Numbered from the stretch's first letter, positions 10,134 through 22,459 are shown. The stretch is 60,000 nucleotides of DNA from Antedon mediterranea (GCF_964355755.1 NC_092671.1:25668070-25728069); one strand, 5' to 3'. A program made the numbers and translations. The notes: generated from the sequence alone by a model not told the origin.

Positions 10134-13100
10134 GATCGAATAATGGGTTTGGGGAGTGACCATAATGTTTTATTATTAAAATTATTTGTAAAATGTGTTG
10201 GTAAAGTATACGTTAATCGTAATACCAGATATAGCTGGGACTTTAAACAAGTGCAAGATTTTGAATTATTTCATGGTAAAATAGAAGAAAAGTTTAAAGA
10301 TTGGAATGCCGATTCATACCATGATGTTGACATGCTTTGGGAATCATGGAAACAAAATTTAATTGAAGCGGCCCGCGAAGGAATTGGTGTACGTAAACAA
10401 AAAAATAGTAATAAATGCAATGCTTGGTTTGACAAGGAAGTCGAAACTGCTATAAAACAAAGAAGAGATGCAGCTCGTCTTCATAGAAAATGGGCAAAGA
10501 ATAAAAGTAATTTAGATGAAGGGGAGAAGCTATGGCAAAGCTATCTTGATAAGAAAAATCATACAAAGAATCTAATTAGAAATAAGATTACTGAAATGCA
10601 AGTAAATAGATCGATTGATATTGCCAACAAAAGTGGTCGTAATTGCCGTGACTTTTGGAAAGTGCTTAAAGGAAATACGCGCAAAAATGACACTGTACAA
10701 TGCTTAAAAATACCGGGCACTAATGAAATAACTTGTGACCGAAATAAAATGAACTATACCGTCTTAGAGTATTGGAGTACACTAGGAAAGATGAATAGAA
10801 ATTTAAATTCCGAGTATGATAAAGATTATATAGAGACAGTCAACTTCGTTAATAACCTTAAAATAAATAATGACTGTAGGCAAAATTTTGAGGATAGCAC
10901 TAAATCAATAGTTGACATTAAACTCACATTAGATATAGTTAAATCTGCTATCTACCAATCAAAAAACAACAAATCTGCTGGTTCTGACAATATATCTAAT
11001 GAATTACTTAAAAACGGTGGGACGATTTTAAATAGATTAATGTTATCACTATTCAAAAAAATTGTTAATCTTGAAAAAGTACCGTCGGAATGGAATAGTA
11101 GCATTGTTGTAGGCCTACCTATATATAAAAAGGGTGATAGAAGGGACCTAAATAACTTTAGAGGAATATCTTTAACATCTTGCGTTTCTAAAATATTCAA
11201 TAGAGTTGTACATTACACAGTTTCCGACTTCTTAGAAGAAAACAATACCCTTTCAGAAGTTCAGGGAGGGTTTAGACCCCACCGAAGATGTGAAGACCAC
11301 ATTTTCACTCTTAAAAACATTGCTAGTTGCCGACTTGCGGAAGGCAAGAAGACTTACTTAGCATTCCTTGACATAAAAAAAGCATTTTATAGCGTATGGA
11401 GAGATGGATTGCTAATGGCAATATGGAATATTGGAATTCGTGGTAGATTATGGAATATTATAAGTAGCTTGTACGACAATGTTAAGGGGCAAGTAAGATT
11501 TGGTGACATTGAAACACAGTCTTTTGATATAGAAGAAGGTGTTAAGCAAGGGTGTGTCCTTTCCCCAACCCTGTTTTGCATAATAATGAACGAACTCACT
11601 AAATTATTACGAGAACACGCGTTAGGTGTGCGCATACACGATATCTGCCTTGGTAGCCTTTTTTGGGCCGACGATATTGTACTTTTAGCAGATAGCGAAA
11701 AAGAACTCAATAAAATGTTAGATTTAGTATCCTTATTTGCTAAAAAATGGAAATTTAATTTTAATAGTGAAAAGTCAAATGTTTTGATAATAGGCCAGAA
11801 TCTGAATAGCGAAAAACTTTGGAAATTGAGGGATACTTTTATATCTGAAGTTGAAACATATAAGTATCTTGGTGTATACATTTCTATAAATCTAAAAGAC
11901 AATTTCCACATCAATCAAGTTATTAAAAAGGGCAATAGGATCATTGCGTACATTAAATCTATTATAGATAGACTCAACAATTTTGATCGTGTTGTATATG
12001 GAGATATCCTTTGGAGAAGTATCGGCCTTCCGACTATTAACTATGCTTGTGCTGTATGTGTCAATACAAATACTAAAGACATACAAAGGATTGAGTCTCT
12101 TCAATTACAAATGGCGCGAACAATTCTTAAAGCGAGTAGAAGCACTGCAAAAGAGGCACTTTATGGCGATCTAGGTTGGCAACCAATTAAAGTAACTCAG
12201 GATATTTTTAAAGCAAAATATATAAGAAATGTTATGTGTATGGAAATGTATCGTTGGCCAAAACTTATATTAAACACAATTATTAGACATAAGAATTTTA
12301 ATTCAAGGTACCAATTTATTAATGAATTTGAAAAAACTTGTGATTATATTAAGTTCGATTTCAATGCCATTCTTAATGATATATGTACAGGTACTGATAT
12401 TGATATAAACTGGGTCAAGCCATTTGAAAATACAATTAAACAATCGTATTCTACTTTTTGGAAACAAGAAGTATTAAGAAAATCATCTTTGCTTGATTAC
12501 TCTTTGATAAAAGAGTCATCTAGCCTAGAACCTTACCTACTGGATAAAACAGATTTTTATGGCTCAAGTTTAAAATTTAAACTTCGTTCAAACACTTTAC
12601 CACTTGGAAAAATTACAAATAAGTGGAACATTGATAATCTAAATGACAAGTGTAAGGTTTGTGGGTCAGGTGATTAAGATGTTAAACATTTCCTGTTTAT
12701 TTGTAATAAGTTACATTGTATTAGAATGGAAGAATTACAAACACTTCAACATAAACTTATTGCAATAAATTGTGTAGATACTTGGGTAAATTTTATTTCT
12801 GGTGACCTATCTATTAAGGTTCAATATGTCCTAGGAAGCACGTTATTCCATAAAAATAACTCTCACGACATTTATGCTGTATTTGACAGTTATTGTAAAA
12901 TGTACACAAGCCGTGCTTGGAAATTAAGAAATGCAATTGTATTACAAATTTGAACTGTTTTATTTAAAAAAAAAGTGTTTTCTTTTCCATTGCTGTTGCA
13001 AAATTAGTAGTTGTATATTAGTGTAGTTTTAGTTTGTAAATAAGTTTTGTAATAGCGTCGAGTCAAATTTTATGTCTATCTCAAATATGTTTTATTTTCA

Positions 13101-13219
13101 TTTCAGTTTTTATTTTTCATTGTTTTTGTATTGAATTTTGTAATTGGTATGGACGCACCATCTACGCATGTGTGCCACTGTTAAAAAAGTGTTGTTCCAA
13201 ATAAATATTATTATTATTA
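10134..13219 (+). mobile_element. LINE retrotransposon, 5'-truncated, inserted in an older LINE
   Basis: It starts within the last part of the AP-type endonuclease ('GLGSDHNVLL') and ends in an ATT-rich tail (about 13203-13219). It is flanked by the 7-bp repeat TGATGAA. Its 3' UTR runs from about 12953 to 13200. It is younger than the host LINE because it interrupts it. Confidence 0.85.
10143..12953 (+). pseudogene. LINE ORF2 fragment: endonuclease end, RT, C-terminal zinc motif
   Basis: An 844-codon open frame runs from 10143 to 12677. Order: the SDH end of the endonuclease (residues 4-6), a linker, then RT with 'GGFRPHRRCEDHIF' (about 378), 'FLDIKKAF' (about 406), 'GVKQGCVLSPTLF' (about 460) and 'FWADDIVLLAD' (about 507). 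Both aspartates of the ADD motif and the first motif A aspartate are intact, but the usual 'KAFD' reads 'KAFY'. The C terminus has CKVC...H...C; one in-frame TAA (12675-12677) cuts through it, and the frame continues to 12953. So this copy is nearly intact apart from 5' truncation and one nonsense codon. I do not assign the clade. Confidence 0.85.
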
Positions 13220-14509
13220 TGATGAAACTTAAACATGAATATCGCAACACTTTTTTGGTACAGCTCAGATAATTTTAATGTTTTTGTGCGGGCAAAGAGT
13301 GGTAGAGAAGGATGATGAAAAGGAACGTTGCAAACAATTCTAAGTGCTTTCTTTTGTAAAATATAAAGACGATTTAAAATAGTTTGATTAGTAGATCCCC
13401 ATAGTGTTATGGCATATGTTAGGTTAGGTAATATGAGAGAGTTGTATATTTTTAATAGGATTTCGTATGGGAGTACGCATTTTATTTTATTCATGGTGCC
13501 TATAGCTGTTGAAACTTTCTTTGCGATTGAATTTATATGATATGCAAATGATAATTTCTCATCTAGATGAACACCAAGAAACTTTGTTTGATTTACTCGT
13601 TCTATAATATCAGTATTAATTAGCAAAGTTAGATTTGACGTGTCAATTTTTACATTTCTACTACTAAATACAATATAATTCGTTTTTTTGGTGTTCACAG
13701 TTAATCTATTTGCAATAAACCAGTTAGAAAGACATGCCATTTCATAGTTTAAAATATCGAATGCTCTTGTAATATCATTGTGTTGCAGGAACACATTAGT
13801 GTCATCTGCATACATAATAACGTTTGTGTTTCTACAGGCAAATGGGATATCATTTATAAAAATCATGAATAGTAAGGGTCCAAGAATGGACCCCTGTGGA
13901 ACACCGTACTTAATGTATTTGGTTTCTGATTTTTTACCTTCTACGTTTACAAATTGTTTTCTAGTTGATAAGTAACTCTTAAACCAATCTAAAACGACAC
14001 CTCTGATACCGTAATGTCTCATCTTCTGTAATAAAATGTGATGATCCATTGAATCGAACGCTTTTGATAAATCTAAAAATATTCCTATCATAAAGCATTT
14101 TTGTTCGATTGCAGAGGTAATTTTTTCAAATGTATCTAATAATGCGTGAATAGTAGAATGTTGTTGTCGGGCATATAAAATCATTTCTAGCCTTCAGAAA
14201 CTTTCATCAATGTACCAAGTACACGTTGTATAAACGTAACATAGCGCATGCGCACCATCTTAGTTGTTGAGTCTTTGAACTTCTGAAATATGAATATTAA
14301 AACGGTGTACGAGTGAGTAGCCAATCGCATGCAGCTGAAACTAGTCAACCGGATAATCGTATGCACCAAGAATTCTTGGTGTCAAACCACGTGACTTGTG
14401 CGTGTTTCCCCAGACGGGTACGGAGTATCCAAAATCAAGTAGTATACGTATGAAACGCCATATGTGCCAAAATATTTATCTTTTTACTAATATTAAGACA
14501 AAACTCCGT

Positions 14510-14725
14510 CTGGAACCCAGACTACAGAGGACAATATAGTATATCCATACATTTCGCTACATAACATACAGTAGCTGGCCTACTATAAAGTTGAATAGCT
14601 CAGAAAATCGCATAAAAAGTGCTACTAATGTCTTTAAATTAACATTTTACAGAAGCATAATATTACAAAATGCCACCTTCTGTGTTTAAAATTCAATTTC
14701 CTTTCATTTGACACGATATTTGAGA
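14510..14725 (+). repeat. Dispersed repeat R1, left part (interrupted copy)
   Basis: Shares 'acagaagcataatat' and 'tttaaaatt...tttcatttga' with an uninterrupted copy at about 27845-28190. The right part of this copy resumes at about 15960, after the LINE fragment. Confidence 0.75.
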
Positions 14726-14814
14726 CCATTGACCCCAAAAACTGACCGTTCCTCACCCCTCACCCGAGTTCACATTGTTGGTAAATGTTGACACCCATAC
14801 CTACCAGAATAAAA

Positions 14815-15960
14815 GGAACAGATACAGATACAGATACAGATTCATTTATTGTCCAAAATAATAATGGAAATTACAGTGCTCATAAACCTTGGCTTGCCTA
14901 AAATAAATATAAATATAACAGGAACTATCTAACAAATGTTTTGTTATAATGCCTTATCCCAGCTGGGTAGAACGAGTACTTGTAACGGTCCGTCTGCGCA
15001 TTCACCGTCCTCATCCTACCACTTCTAACGATAACGGAGCCGATAATGTCCTTATGACGAGGATGGTTGGTGTCTTCCAATATAGTATGGAACACATCGG
15101 CAAGACGTTCGCTGTAGAAAGAGTCGAGCGTTTGCACAGACGAACCAATTACTTTCCCCGCTCTACCCAGCACCTTTTCAATTCGGTCTTTATCCCCTTT
15201 ACTGATATTCCCAGCCCAGCCCAACATACAATAACCCCAAATAGATAACATCACTGATGAGTAAAACATTTTACAAATATCCAGCTTTACTCCAAACGAA
15301 CCGAGTTTCCTCAGGCAGTACAGCCTTGTATTAACTTCTTAACTATATGGTCAACATGATCCTCCCATTTAAGCTTACAGTCAAATACTACTACCAGGTA
15401 CTTATAATTGTTAACAATCTCTACTTCCTTTCCTTTAATGTATACCGGGTCCATACTGTCAGACCTATTGTGTTTTCGAAAATCAATCCGGATTTCTTTC
15501 GTTTTATTTATGTTTAGTTCAAGAAAATTATTGCCACAGTAATCGGTGAATCGAATAACCTCAGAAAGGTATAGAGAAGAATTGTTATTATTAATAAGTC
15601 TTACCATAGCCGAGTCGTCCGCAAATTTTATCATTGGACAACTCGGAGATACCGACCTAAAGTCTGACGTGTACAGAGAAAACAAAAAAGGTGCCAAACG
15701 GTACCTTGTGGTGCCCCAGTACTAGTACGCACAGTATCGGAAAAAATATTATTCTGTAACTTAACAAACTGGCTACGTTCGACTTAAAAATTAAACACAA
15801 ACGAAATTAAAACACTTGGAACATTCATATCAAATAATTTATGAACTAATATGTGTGGCTGAATTGTGTTAAATGCAGAACTAAAATCAAAGTACATAAC
15901 CCTAACGCATGGGTTCGTTTTCCAGTCATCTAAATGACGGTACATTTGGTGGAACTTAGC
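14815..15960 (-). mobile_element. L2/Rex-like LINE fragment, frameshifted
   Basis: Read on the - strand: motif A text 'VMYFDFSSAFNTI' (about 15900), 'TGAPQGTV' (about 15715), 'KFADDSAMVRLI' (about 15625), then 'LELNINKTKEIRIDF' and a C-terminal part (15269-14925). The 3' end is a (TCTGTA)n tail, seen on the + strand as 'gatacagatacagatacaga' (about 14818-14841). Several stops and frameshifts are present and the endonuclease is absent. The clade is inferred from the RT text and tail type. Confidence 0.75.
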
Positions 15961-16145
15961 TTCTTTTAGATTTGTTGACAGATTGGCCTTAAAATTGTCT
16001 AATTTTGGGATACTATTTATTTCAACAGAGATGACCTGTTAAGAGCATTTGCATACATACACTGGGCCTCTATCGCGGTATCTGCAATTCCACAATGTGT
16101 AGGCCTACCCATCTTGTTTGCTATGTATAGCCTATACGGTTTAAT
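15960..16145 (+). repeat. Dispersed repeat R1, right part
   Basis: 'gttgacagattggcc', 'agatgacctgttaagagcat' and 'gtaggcctacccatcttg' are also contiguous at 28045-28190. Confidence 0.75.
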
Positions 16146-16790
16146 ATAATAAAGTAGCTTAACTCATTGATTGTTTCTCAAAATGCTCTAAACAATAGTG
16201 TTAGTTTACTCAATTATTTCTCTAATGTGAAGAAAGGTGTGCAGTCTTCTCACGTGTATTTACTACTAAACTAAGTCGAGCCGTTTTTCCCAGTAAAGTT
16301 GACCTAGAGGTCAAGATGGGTAGATGACCAAAATGATGTGTTGTCTTATAGAACTAATATATATGCATACTGCACATAAAATGTGCCTAATATAAATGTA
16401 TCATCACTCGGTAATGTATTAATAAGTTAATTAAAAAATGTCATGTTGCTTCATGAGGTAATTTCCCGATTGATCGTAATCAAAACGGTACTGGGTTTGG
16501 TCTACTAGCGTTCCTGCTCCCAACCAGTACATCCATTCATAGAAGTAAGCCACCTGGCTGTGGCCATAGAACGGTCCCGAGATAACGACTATACTTCGGC
16601 TTTAGTCGATAGAAGATTGAATAAATTGTTAGAGATAGAGTATACGATGTTATGATTATGTGTAGATATGTGATTTGTTCTTTTTATTCAAATGATGTTA
16701 TGTATTTAATAAATTTGTTATATCAATTAATTAAATTATCGTAGATTGCATATTATGCGATGAATATTATTTAATAAATTTTTGATATTA
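16146..16790. other. No gene seen
   Basis: AT-rich DNA without a supported gene or repeat boundary. Confidence 0.4.
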
Positions 16791-17178
16791 AAAAATCTGT
16801 TTCGCATGGCAACGAAATATTGAGGCGCGTCGAAAATATGACTGCGGTAAATTTGAGCGAAGCGCAGGTACGTGTTGCTTGGTGCTTGGCTGCCTAGGCC
16901 TAGCGTAACATCAAAGCGAATGAGGACTTTGTTATTTATCAAAATTGACTTGGCATTTTAGTAAATTACTTTAGTAAATTACTTTCAATAAATCTATAAT
17001 TATATTATAATCATGAATCATTTCTGATCCAAATGCAAAATGTGCAAAATAGATACGAATATGACTGGTGATATTCGTCAACACGAATACGATTTACGAA
17101 TATGAAATGGGGATCATCAGCTCAAAAGTTTGACGTATCCGTTTTCGTTATCGTATTCGTAAGGTTGCGAAACCTCCC
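16791..17178. mobile_element. 5'-truncated copy of the TA-target MITE
   Basis: Matches the copy at 4107-4595 from 'atctgtttcgcatggcaacg' onward. It keeps the right TIR, ending 'ggttgcgaaacctccc' followed by TA (17179-17180). The left TIR is lost. Confidence 0.8.
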
Positions 17179-17184
17179 TATTAT

Positions 17185-17692
17185 TGCAAAAACATGGACG
17201 CCACATTTTCTGACCATGGCTTGGAACACACGAAATGATATATATAATACAATTCCTTCTCAAACTTAATTTATTAATTTTCTTAATATTTAATCTGTCT
17301 CAGTTTCCTTAATTTTTTTTTTTTTTTGTTATTTTGTTCTTATGTCTAATTTCTTGTTTTGTATTTATATTTAAGTGTGTATGTATTATTTTTCACTGTA
17401 AACTTGTTTCACATCTCATTGAGACTGTGCCTCTGATTTAAAAGTTAGCGCTTCTTCTTTTTTCGATTGTCCTTTTTGCTGTTTTTTGTCATTTTTATTA
17501 TGTTGCTTTGTTTGTCTTTTTGCTGTTCTTTCAAAGGACCTCATTGGAAACAAGTCCGTAGAGGACTTTTATGAGTTATCCTTGGCATCCTTGTTTTATA
17601 TTGGTATTTTTATATTTGTCAATTTTAATTGTATGTCTGTGATATTTTATGTACTGATGCCGAAATAAATCAAATCAAATCAAATCATACAA
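17185..17692 (+). mobile_element. LINE 3' end with (AAATC)n tail
   Basis: A short C-terminal relic ('AWNTRNDIYNTIPS', about 17220-17260) leads into a T-rich 3' UTR, then 'gatgccgaaataaatcaaat' and a short AAATC tandem tail. This is the usual end of a CR1-like LINE. Confidence 0.6.
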
Positions 17693-17699
17693 TAAAAGT

Positions 17700-18765
17700 T
17701 CAGTTCAGTTCAGTTCACATGGATGGCAAATTACATAAACACAATGCGAGAGATGCATTGATTGTTCGAAATCAATAAAAGGCTGTGAATCTGATCACTT
17801 GACCGTTACTAATTGTGTAAGGTAGACTTTTGCTTCATGGGAAGGTTGATTATGCTACCAAGGCTATAAATGGTGTTTTTTTTAAATTAAATCTGTGTTT
17901 CAAAACAACCAAAGTTTTTTATATTTTTAGGCATATCTAGGATAATAGAGAGACGACGTTGTAATTTACGTAAGGTAGGTAAAATCATTTAGTAATGATA
18001 TTTTTTATTTGATTTGCGGATCAATTGCCAATTTTGTTTTTGTTACAGCATAGAGATGTTATAGTTCACTATCATATCTCTATGTGTTCACTAGGACAAT
18101 TATGCTATTTTGTGCAGTTGTCTCTTCTAAACTCACAAATTAGTATCAAAGGGCCACTTTAATCCTCTATAATTGAAGATTTCTGGTTTGTCTAAAAGTA
18201 GCAAATGCCAGAGTAAGATTTGATTCAAGATTCAATTTTATTTTGCCAATTAAAATGGAAATACATTTTCCAAATTTTAAAATGTAGGCCCATACAATAT
18301 TTATATTATTTGAAACAATCAATATATTAAAAATAGACATGAATACTACAAATAAGTAATACAAAACTGGCTTTTTCTAAGTTTAACAAATGGAACATAC
18401 AATTTAGGCGGATTTCTTATGTTATAGGTATGATCTAATAAACGATTTGAAAATAACATTGAAACAGACTTTGGTAGTAGTAACATATTCAAACATAAAA
18501 GAAGTAACTTGAAGCTTATGAAGGTCAGATATTTTTAAAATGTTAAGTTTTTGAAACAAGGTTCTGATGCATATTTAGATGGTTCAAAGTTTAATAATCG
18601 AACAACACGTTTTTGTAAAATTCAATATCCAGATAGGAAAAAGAAAAATATTCAACGTTTATATTGTTTACGTTTACTAGAAATGTTCGCGCTTTGCGAG
18701 ACCTGCCTGTTTACCCGAAAGAGTAGCCTACCGTAGCTAGAAACATGACATATGAATCATTCAAC
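17700..18765. other. No gene; possible LINE 3' end on the - strand
   Basis: About 18215-18280, read on the - strand, holds 'ggcaaaataaaattgaatct', which looks like a LINE 3' end. A small hairpin 'catagagat...atctctatg' lies at about 18051-18086. Otherwise nothing recognisable. Confidence 0.35.
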
Positions 18766-18782
18766 CTTAATATATATATATA

Positions 18783-18886
18783 TATCCAAAGGCAAATTAC
18801 TGAAAAAAATAACAATGCTGTGGGTATCAGTAGCTGGATCTCAATGTTTGTAATAAAGCTAAATCAAAACGATAAAGTAAAACAGT
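18783..18886 (-). mobile_element. Penelope-like 3' tail fragment inside (TA)n
   Basis: Reverse complement of about 2750-2875 ('ctgtttactttatcgttttg', 'ccattgagatccagc', 'cagtaatttgcctttgg'). TA runs flank it on both sides. The neighbouring sequence is the tRNA-bearing repeat, as at the 5' locus. Confidence 0.85.
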
Positions 18887-18909
18887 TATATATATATATA
18901 TATATATAT

Positions 18910-19208
18910 AAATCATACTGTAAATTATAGAAACAGTGCTCATATTCGGAACATGATCTCATAATCGCGTCGAGCATAGCTCATTGGCGAAAGTTCCGTA
19001 TTTTTTAGTTGTATGAAAAAATGTCTCTGGCTGGATTCGAACCTGCAACCTCTCGCTTACAGGGCGAGTATCATACCATTAGACCACAGAGCCATGTATG
19101 GTATTATCACAGATTTTCACCCACCAGATACATTCTCTCATACAACAAACGCCCTCACAATCAGTGGAGGCTTAACAAGTCAGAATAAATTCCAACTTTA
19201 ATTCGCAA
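18910..19208 (-). repeat. tRNA-bearing repeat, copy 2 (inverted)
   Basis: Reverse complement of copy 1, including its 'cgaattaaagttggaattta' part. It forms a palindrome with copy 3, which starts at 19209. Confidence 0.9.
19022..19093 (-). tRNA. tRNA-like unit, anticodon TGT, inside repeat copy 2
   Basis: Differs from the unit at 3136-3207 at one D-loop position (TAATGG for TAGTGG). Same C at position 33 and the same single mismatches in the acceptor and T stems. Confidence 0.6.
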
Positions 19209-19540
19209 TTAAGCCTCCACTGATTGTGAGGGCGTTTGTTGTATGAGAGAATGTATCTGGTGGGTGAAAATCTGTGATAATACCATACATGGCTCTGTGG
19301 TCTAATGGTATGATACTCGCCCTGTAAGCGAGAGGTTGCAGGTTCGAATCCAGCCAGAGACATTTTTTCATACAACTAAAAAATACGGAACTTTCGCCAA
19401 TGAGCTATGCTCGACGCGATTATGAGATCATGTTCCGAATATGAGCACTGTTTCTATAATTTACAGTATGATTTATATATAATTTACGCAGTGCTACGCA
19501 ACATCATTGATTTATATATATATATATATATATATATATC
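19209..19540 (+). repeat. tRNA-bearing repeat, copy 3
   Basis: Starts 'taagcctccactgattgtga' and runs through the tRNA unit to 'gctacgcaacatcattgatt' and a TA run (about 19513-19540). Confidence 0.9.
19291..19362 (+). tRNA. tRNA-like unit, anticodon TGT, inside repeat copy 3
   Basis: The same 72-nt unit, with the TAATGG variant seen in copy 2. This suggests that copies 2 and 3 are more closely related to each other than to copy 1. Confidence 0.6.
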
Positions 19541-19549
19541 TTGCACTCA

Positions 19550-19835
19550 TTGTGGTTTTGTTTTTACCATATTTAATGAGGGTGATCCATCCAGCAATAT
19601 TGCTGATCATTATGGACCCTCAGAGAGGTTCACAAGACGAACATATACACAAGATGCTCTACATAAGCAAAGAGATAAATATCCTGACATTTGGCGGGCT
19701 TGAACTCAGGACCCTTGGAGTGGTAGCCAAGCATCATAACCACCAAACCACAACTCCACTAAAAATTAAACTCTCCCTGGCGGGGAATTGAACCGCGTAA
19801 CAGGCGGAGATACCCATCACTATACAACCAAGGAA
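19550..19835 (-). mobile_element. Composite tRNA-derived SINE (two tRNA-like modules)
   Basis: On the - strand, 19832-19772 resembles tRNA-Asp ('TATAGTGATGGGTATCTCCG', 'CCTGTTACGCGG', 'TTCAATTCCCCG') but lacks the variable loop. It is followed by a second module, 19758-19692, with A box 'TGGTTTGGTGGTTA' and B box 'GAGTTCAAGCC'. The body runs on to about 19550. The boundaries are uncertain. Confidence 0.6.
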
Positions 19836-20035
19836 AAGGCACTCAACTCAGGGTACGAATATGAAATGTTTCAACTAAAAATCTTATGAAAAATCGGACA
19901 ATAACTTTTTGATTGATCCTGCTAACAAATATAGAAATAACTGAGTGAAGTAGGCCTACGGCTTAGTGTTTCAACCCGATAGTGTAAAAAGGGTAGGTCT
20001 TCAATACGTTTTGGAGATGGTGAGCGTCATCTAAC

Positions 20036-20070
20036 CAGGGAGTTGTTATTATTCTAATAACAACTCCCTG
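20036..20070. repeat. Perfect 15-bp hairpin CAGGGAGTTGTTATT
   Basis: Arms 20036-20050 and 20056-20070 with a 5-nt loop. A related hairpin lies at 23696-23724. Confidence 0.8.
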
Positions 20071-21400
20071 ATCTAACACAGAAACGACACGAGTGTGAGC
20101 ATGCTTCCCTTTTAGAGGTGGGGTAAATGGGTCTCTCGCTTGAATACACTTTCTGAATTTTTCATTTGCATGTAAATCAGTTGGAAACAATGCATAGCTG
20201 AGCCTTCAGAATAGGCCAACAAGCTCGCTCTATGCACAAGAGTAGTCTATACCTAATCTAAAGTTGTATTAGACACCTGGGTCTTTGTAGTGACTTTAGT
20301 ACTGCGGACAAAACAAAGGTGAGTGTATATACTTGCTATAGTAGGCCGTTACAGTGCTACCTAAAATCACATTATCGGTCATAGCAAAATCTCGGATTTG
20401 TTTACATTACAAGCAGAGTCACCAGTCAAAGTGGAAAAAAGGGATTAAAATCGTATCTGTTTAATTTATCTTGGTGAACAGGAAGTGTGATATAAACTCA
20501 TTCTGCCTGAACACAATTTCAGTAATATTCACAATAACTTTTTTGTTGCTTTTGTTGAAGAATTATTATATTATTATTAAAATCTGTCCAGTAGTTCAAA
20601 AGTTGTGATAAAATATCTAATTTTTCTGAGATATCCTTGTGGCTATTCTAATTATTACACACACCCCACTGCTCAAATGCATGTTGGCTATTCCAAACTT
20701 GCTGGCTAGTCTGAAGATAGTACAGTTGGTAGGGATTCTCATAGAGATATTTTCACTATAATATATCTATGGTATTCTGAATGTGTACACATAAGTAACT
20801 AAATAACTCCTTGCTGTTGGAAGTTTATTTTTAATATTAATAAAGTAAATAACAAAATAAAGAATTAGCTATAATTATAACACATTTAAAATGAATGCCT
20901 TTTATAATTACTTACCTAAAGTAACTTTACTCCACTTTTTTTAAATACATATAATATAATAATTTATTTGGAAGCTAAACTTTAGAAACAGTGGCACACT
21001 TCTTGAATGAAGGTGCTTCCAGAGTAAGTAAAATAAATAAATATTATTTAACAATAGGCCTATTAGTACAAGGAAACATACTGGAGTCAACTTATTTGAC
21101 AAAACAATGCATTTCAATTGGGACAATTTACATGTTGAAAATTAATCAAAATATTCGTTAAGCACCTGATATAATTACAATTTTCACTTGAATGTGCTTT
21201 TATTATTCTGTGCCTGTAAATAGACCATGTACCTATAGGTCCATGGATAGACAATATAATGAACAAAGAACAGAATCCAATAAACATTAAAGGAAATGAA
21301 CTACAGACCTATTGTTAATTGTAAACTCCTATGAAAAGAAGTTTGAAGAACAATAGGCATATGGGTTAAAACCATTATACAGGATATAATAGATGATATC
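20071..21400. other. No gene seen
   Basis: AT-rich non-coding sequence; no convincing exon or repeat boundary. Confidence 0.4.
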
Positions 21401-21411
21401 AGTAATGTGTA

Positions 21412-21482
21412 AATGTACTGGTGGTGTAAATGTACTGGTGGTGTAAATGTACTGGTGGTGTAAATGTACTAGTGGTGTAAAG
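21412..21482. repeat. Tandem repeat, 17-bp unit, about 4 copies
   Basis: Unit 'ggtgtaaatgtactggt', nearly identical between copies. Confidence 0.9.
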
Positions 21483-22455
21483 AGAGGGTAAAACAAAAAG
21501 AGATGTCTTTTGATTTGTTAAATCTAGGCCAGTAGGTAGGTCTGTTGACATGTTTGTTTAAAACAATCAGGACTGACGATGGACAGCCAGGCCCATAAAT
21601 AAAATAGGGAGAGGCTTAGGCCATCCCTAGACCTAACCGCAAAATAATCAATTAAACCCTAATAAACTGAACTTAAATAATCTTTTCTATATCAGTAAAA
21701 TCGTGCGTGAACTAGTCATCAAAGCCCTAAAAACTGGGGCCTGTCGCGTTGGGCCCGATCTTGGTAGCAGGCTACTTATCCATGTGTGGTATTGGTGTAA
21801 CATCGTTGACATTTCGTTGGCGATTTTCAGGTTCACGCAATGTCAAATAAAACAGTGTAGTTTTGAAAAGAATTGATGTTAGTCTTATACTAATACTAAA
21901 TTAATTAGATTATTTTACGGAAAATATATTTTTATTAAAATTATCATTTTGATTGCAGAAAATAAATTTTGGGGAGTATAATATAAATAAAAAACCTGAT
22001 TGATAACAAAATAATTGCATCACCTTTTATTTTAACCTCGTGACATGCGATCGTGTTTTGAAACTAGGGTGGGTGTTTTCCAAAGTTATTTTTAAATTTA
22101 ATGCGCATATTTTGCTCACCACCGGCATCTGAGCTTATTTTTGAAATACTTAATAATAGATAAAATACATTTTAATATTATAATAATATAAAATATATAT
22201 TATATAATATAATTTTTATTTATATGAATTTTATTGCGTATTTATTTTAAACTATGCAAATATACCTCAAGGAAGCCCGGGTCAAAAACATATTCACACG
22301 TCGTCCACGATAAACACATTTTAACTTTAAAACAAAACATAGCAATTATTGTAATTTTGAATTGGTATAGGTCACATCTTTAAAATATAAGTTTCCTATT
22401 ACTTATTTTCTAATTAATTAAATACAGTATCATGTCACATGTCGCCCTGCCAAAC
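21483..22455. other. No gene seen
   Basis: AT-rich sequence without supported features. Confidence 0.4.
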
Positions 22456-22459
22456 TAAA

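Larger units (their letters stand above)
9553..14184 (-). mobile_element. CR1/Jockey-like LINE, 5'-truncated, split by a second LINE
   Basis: Two parts on the - strand belong together. 14184-13220 carries the RT core: 'IFLDLSKAFDSMDHHILL', 'YGVPQGSILGPLLF' and 'MYADDTN', then the thumb region. 10133-9872 carries the usual C terminus ('KHNYETRAK', 'GTNVWNSLPNDIK') and a 3' tail down to about 9553. They are separated by a + strand LINE flanked by the 7-bp duplication TGATGAA (10127-10133, 13220-13226). Joining the parts leaves a one-base frame offset, as expected for an old copy. The 5' end is truncated at about 14184. Confidence 0.8.
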
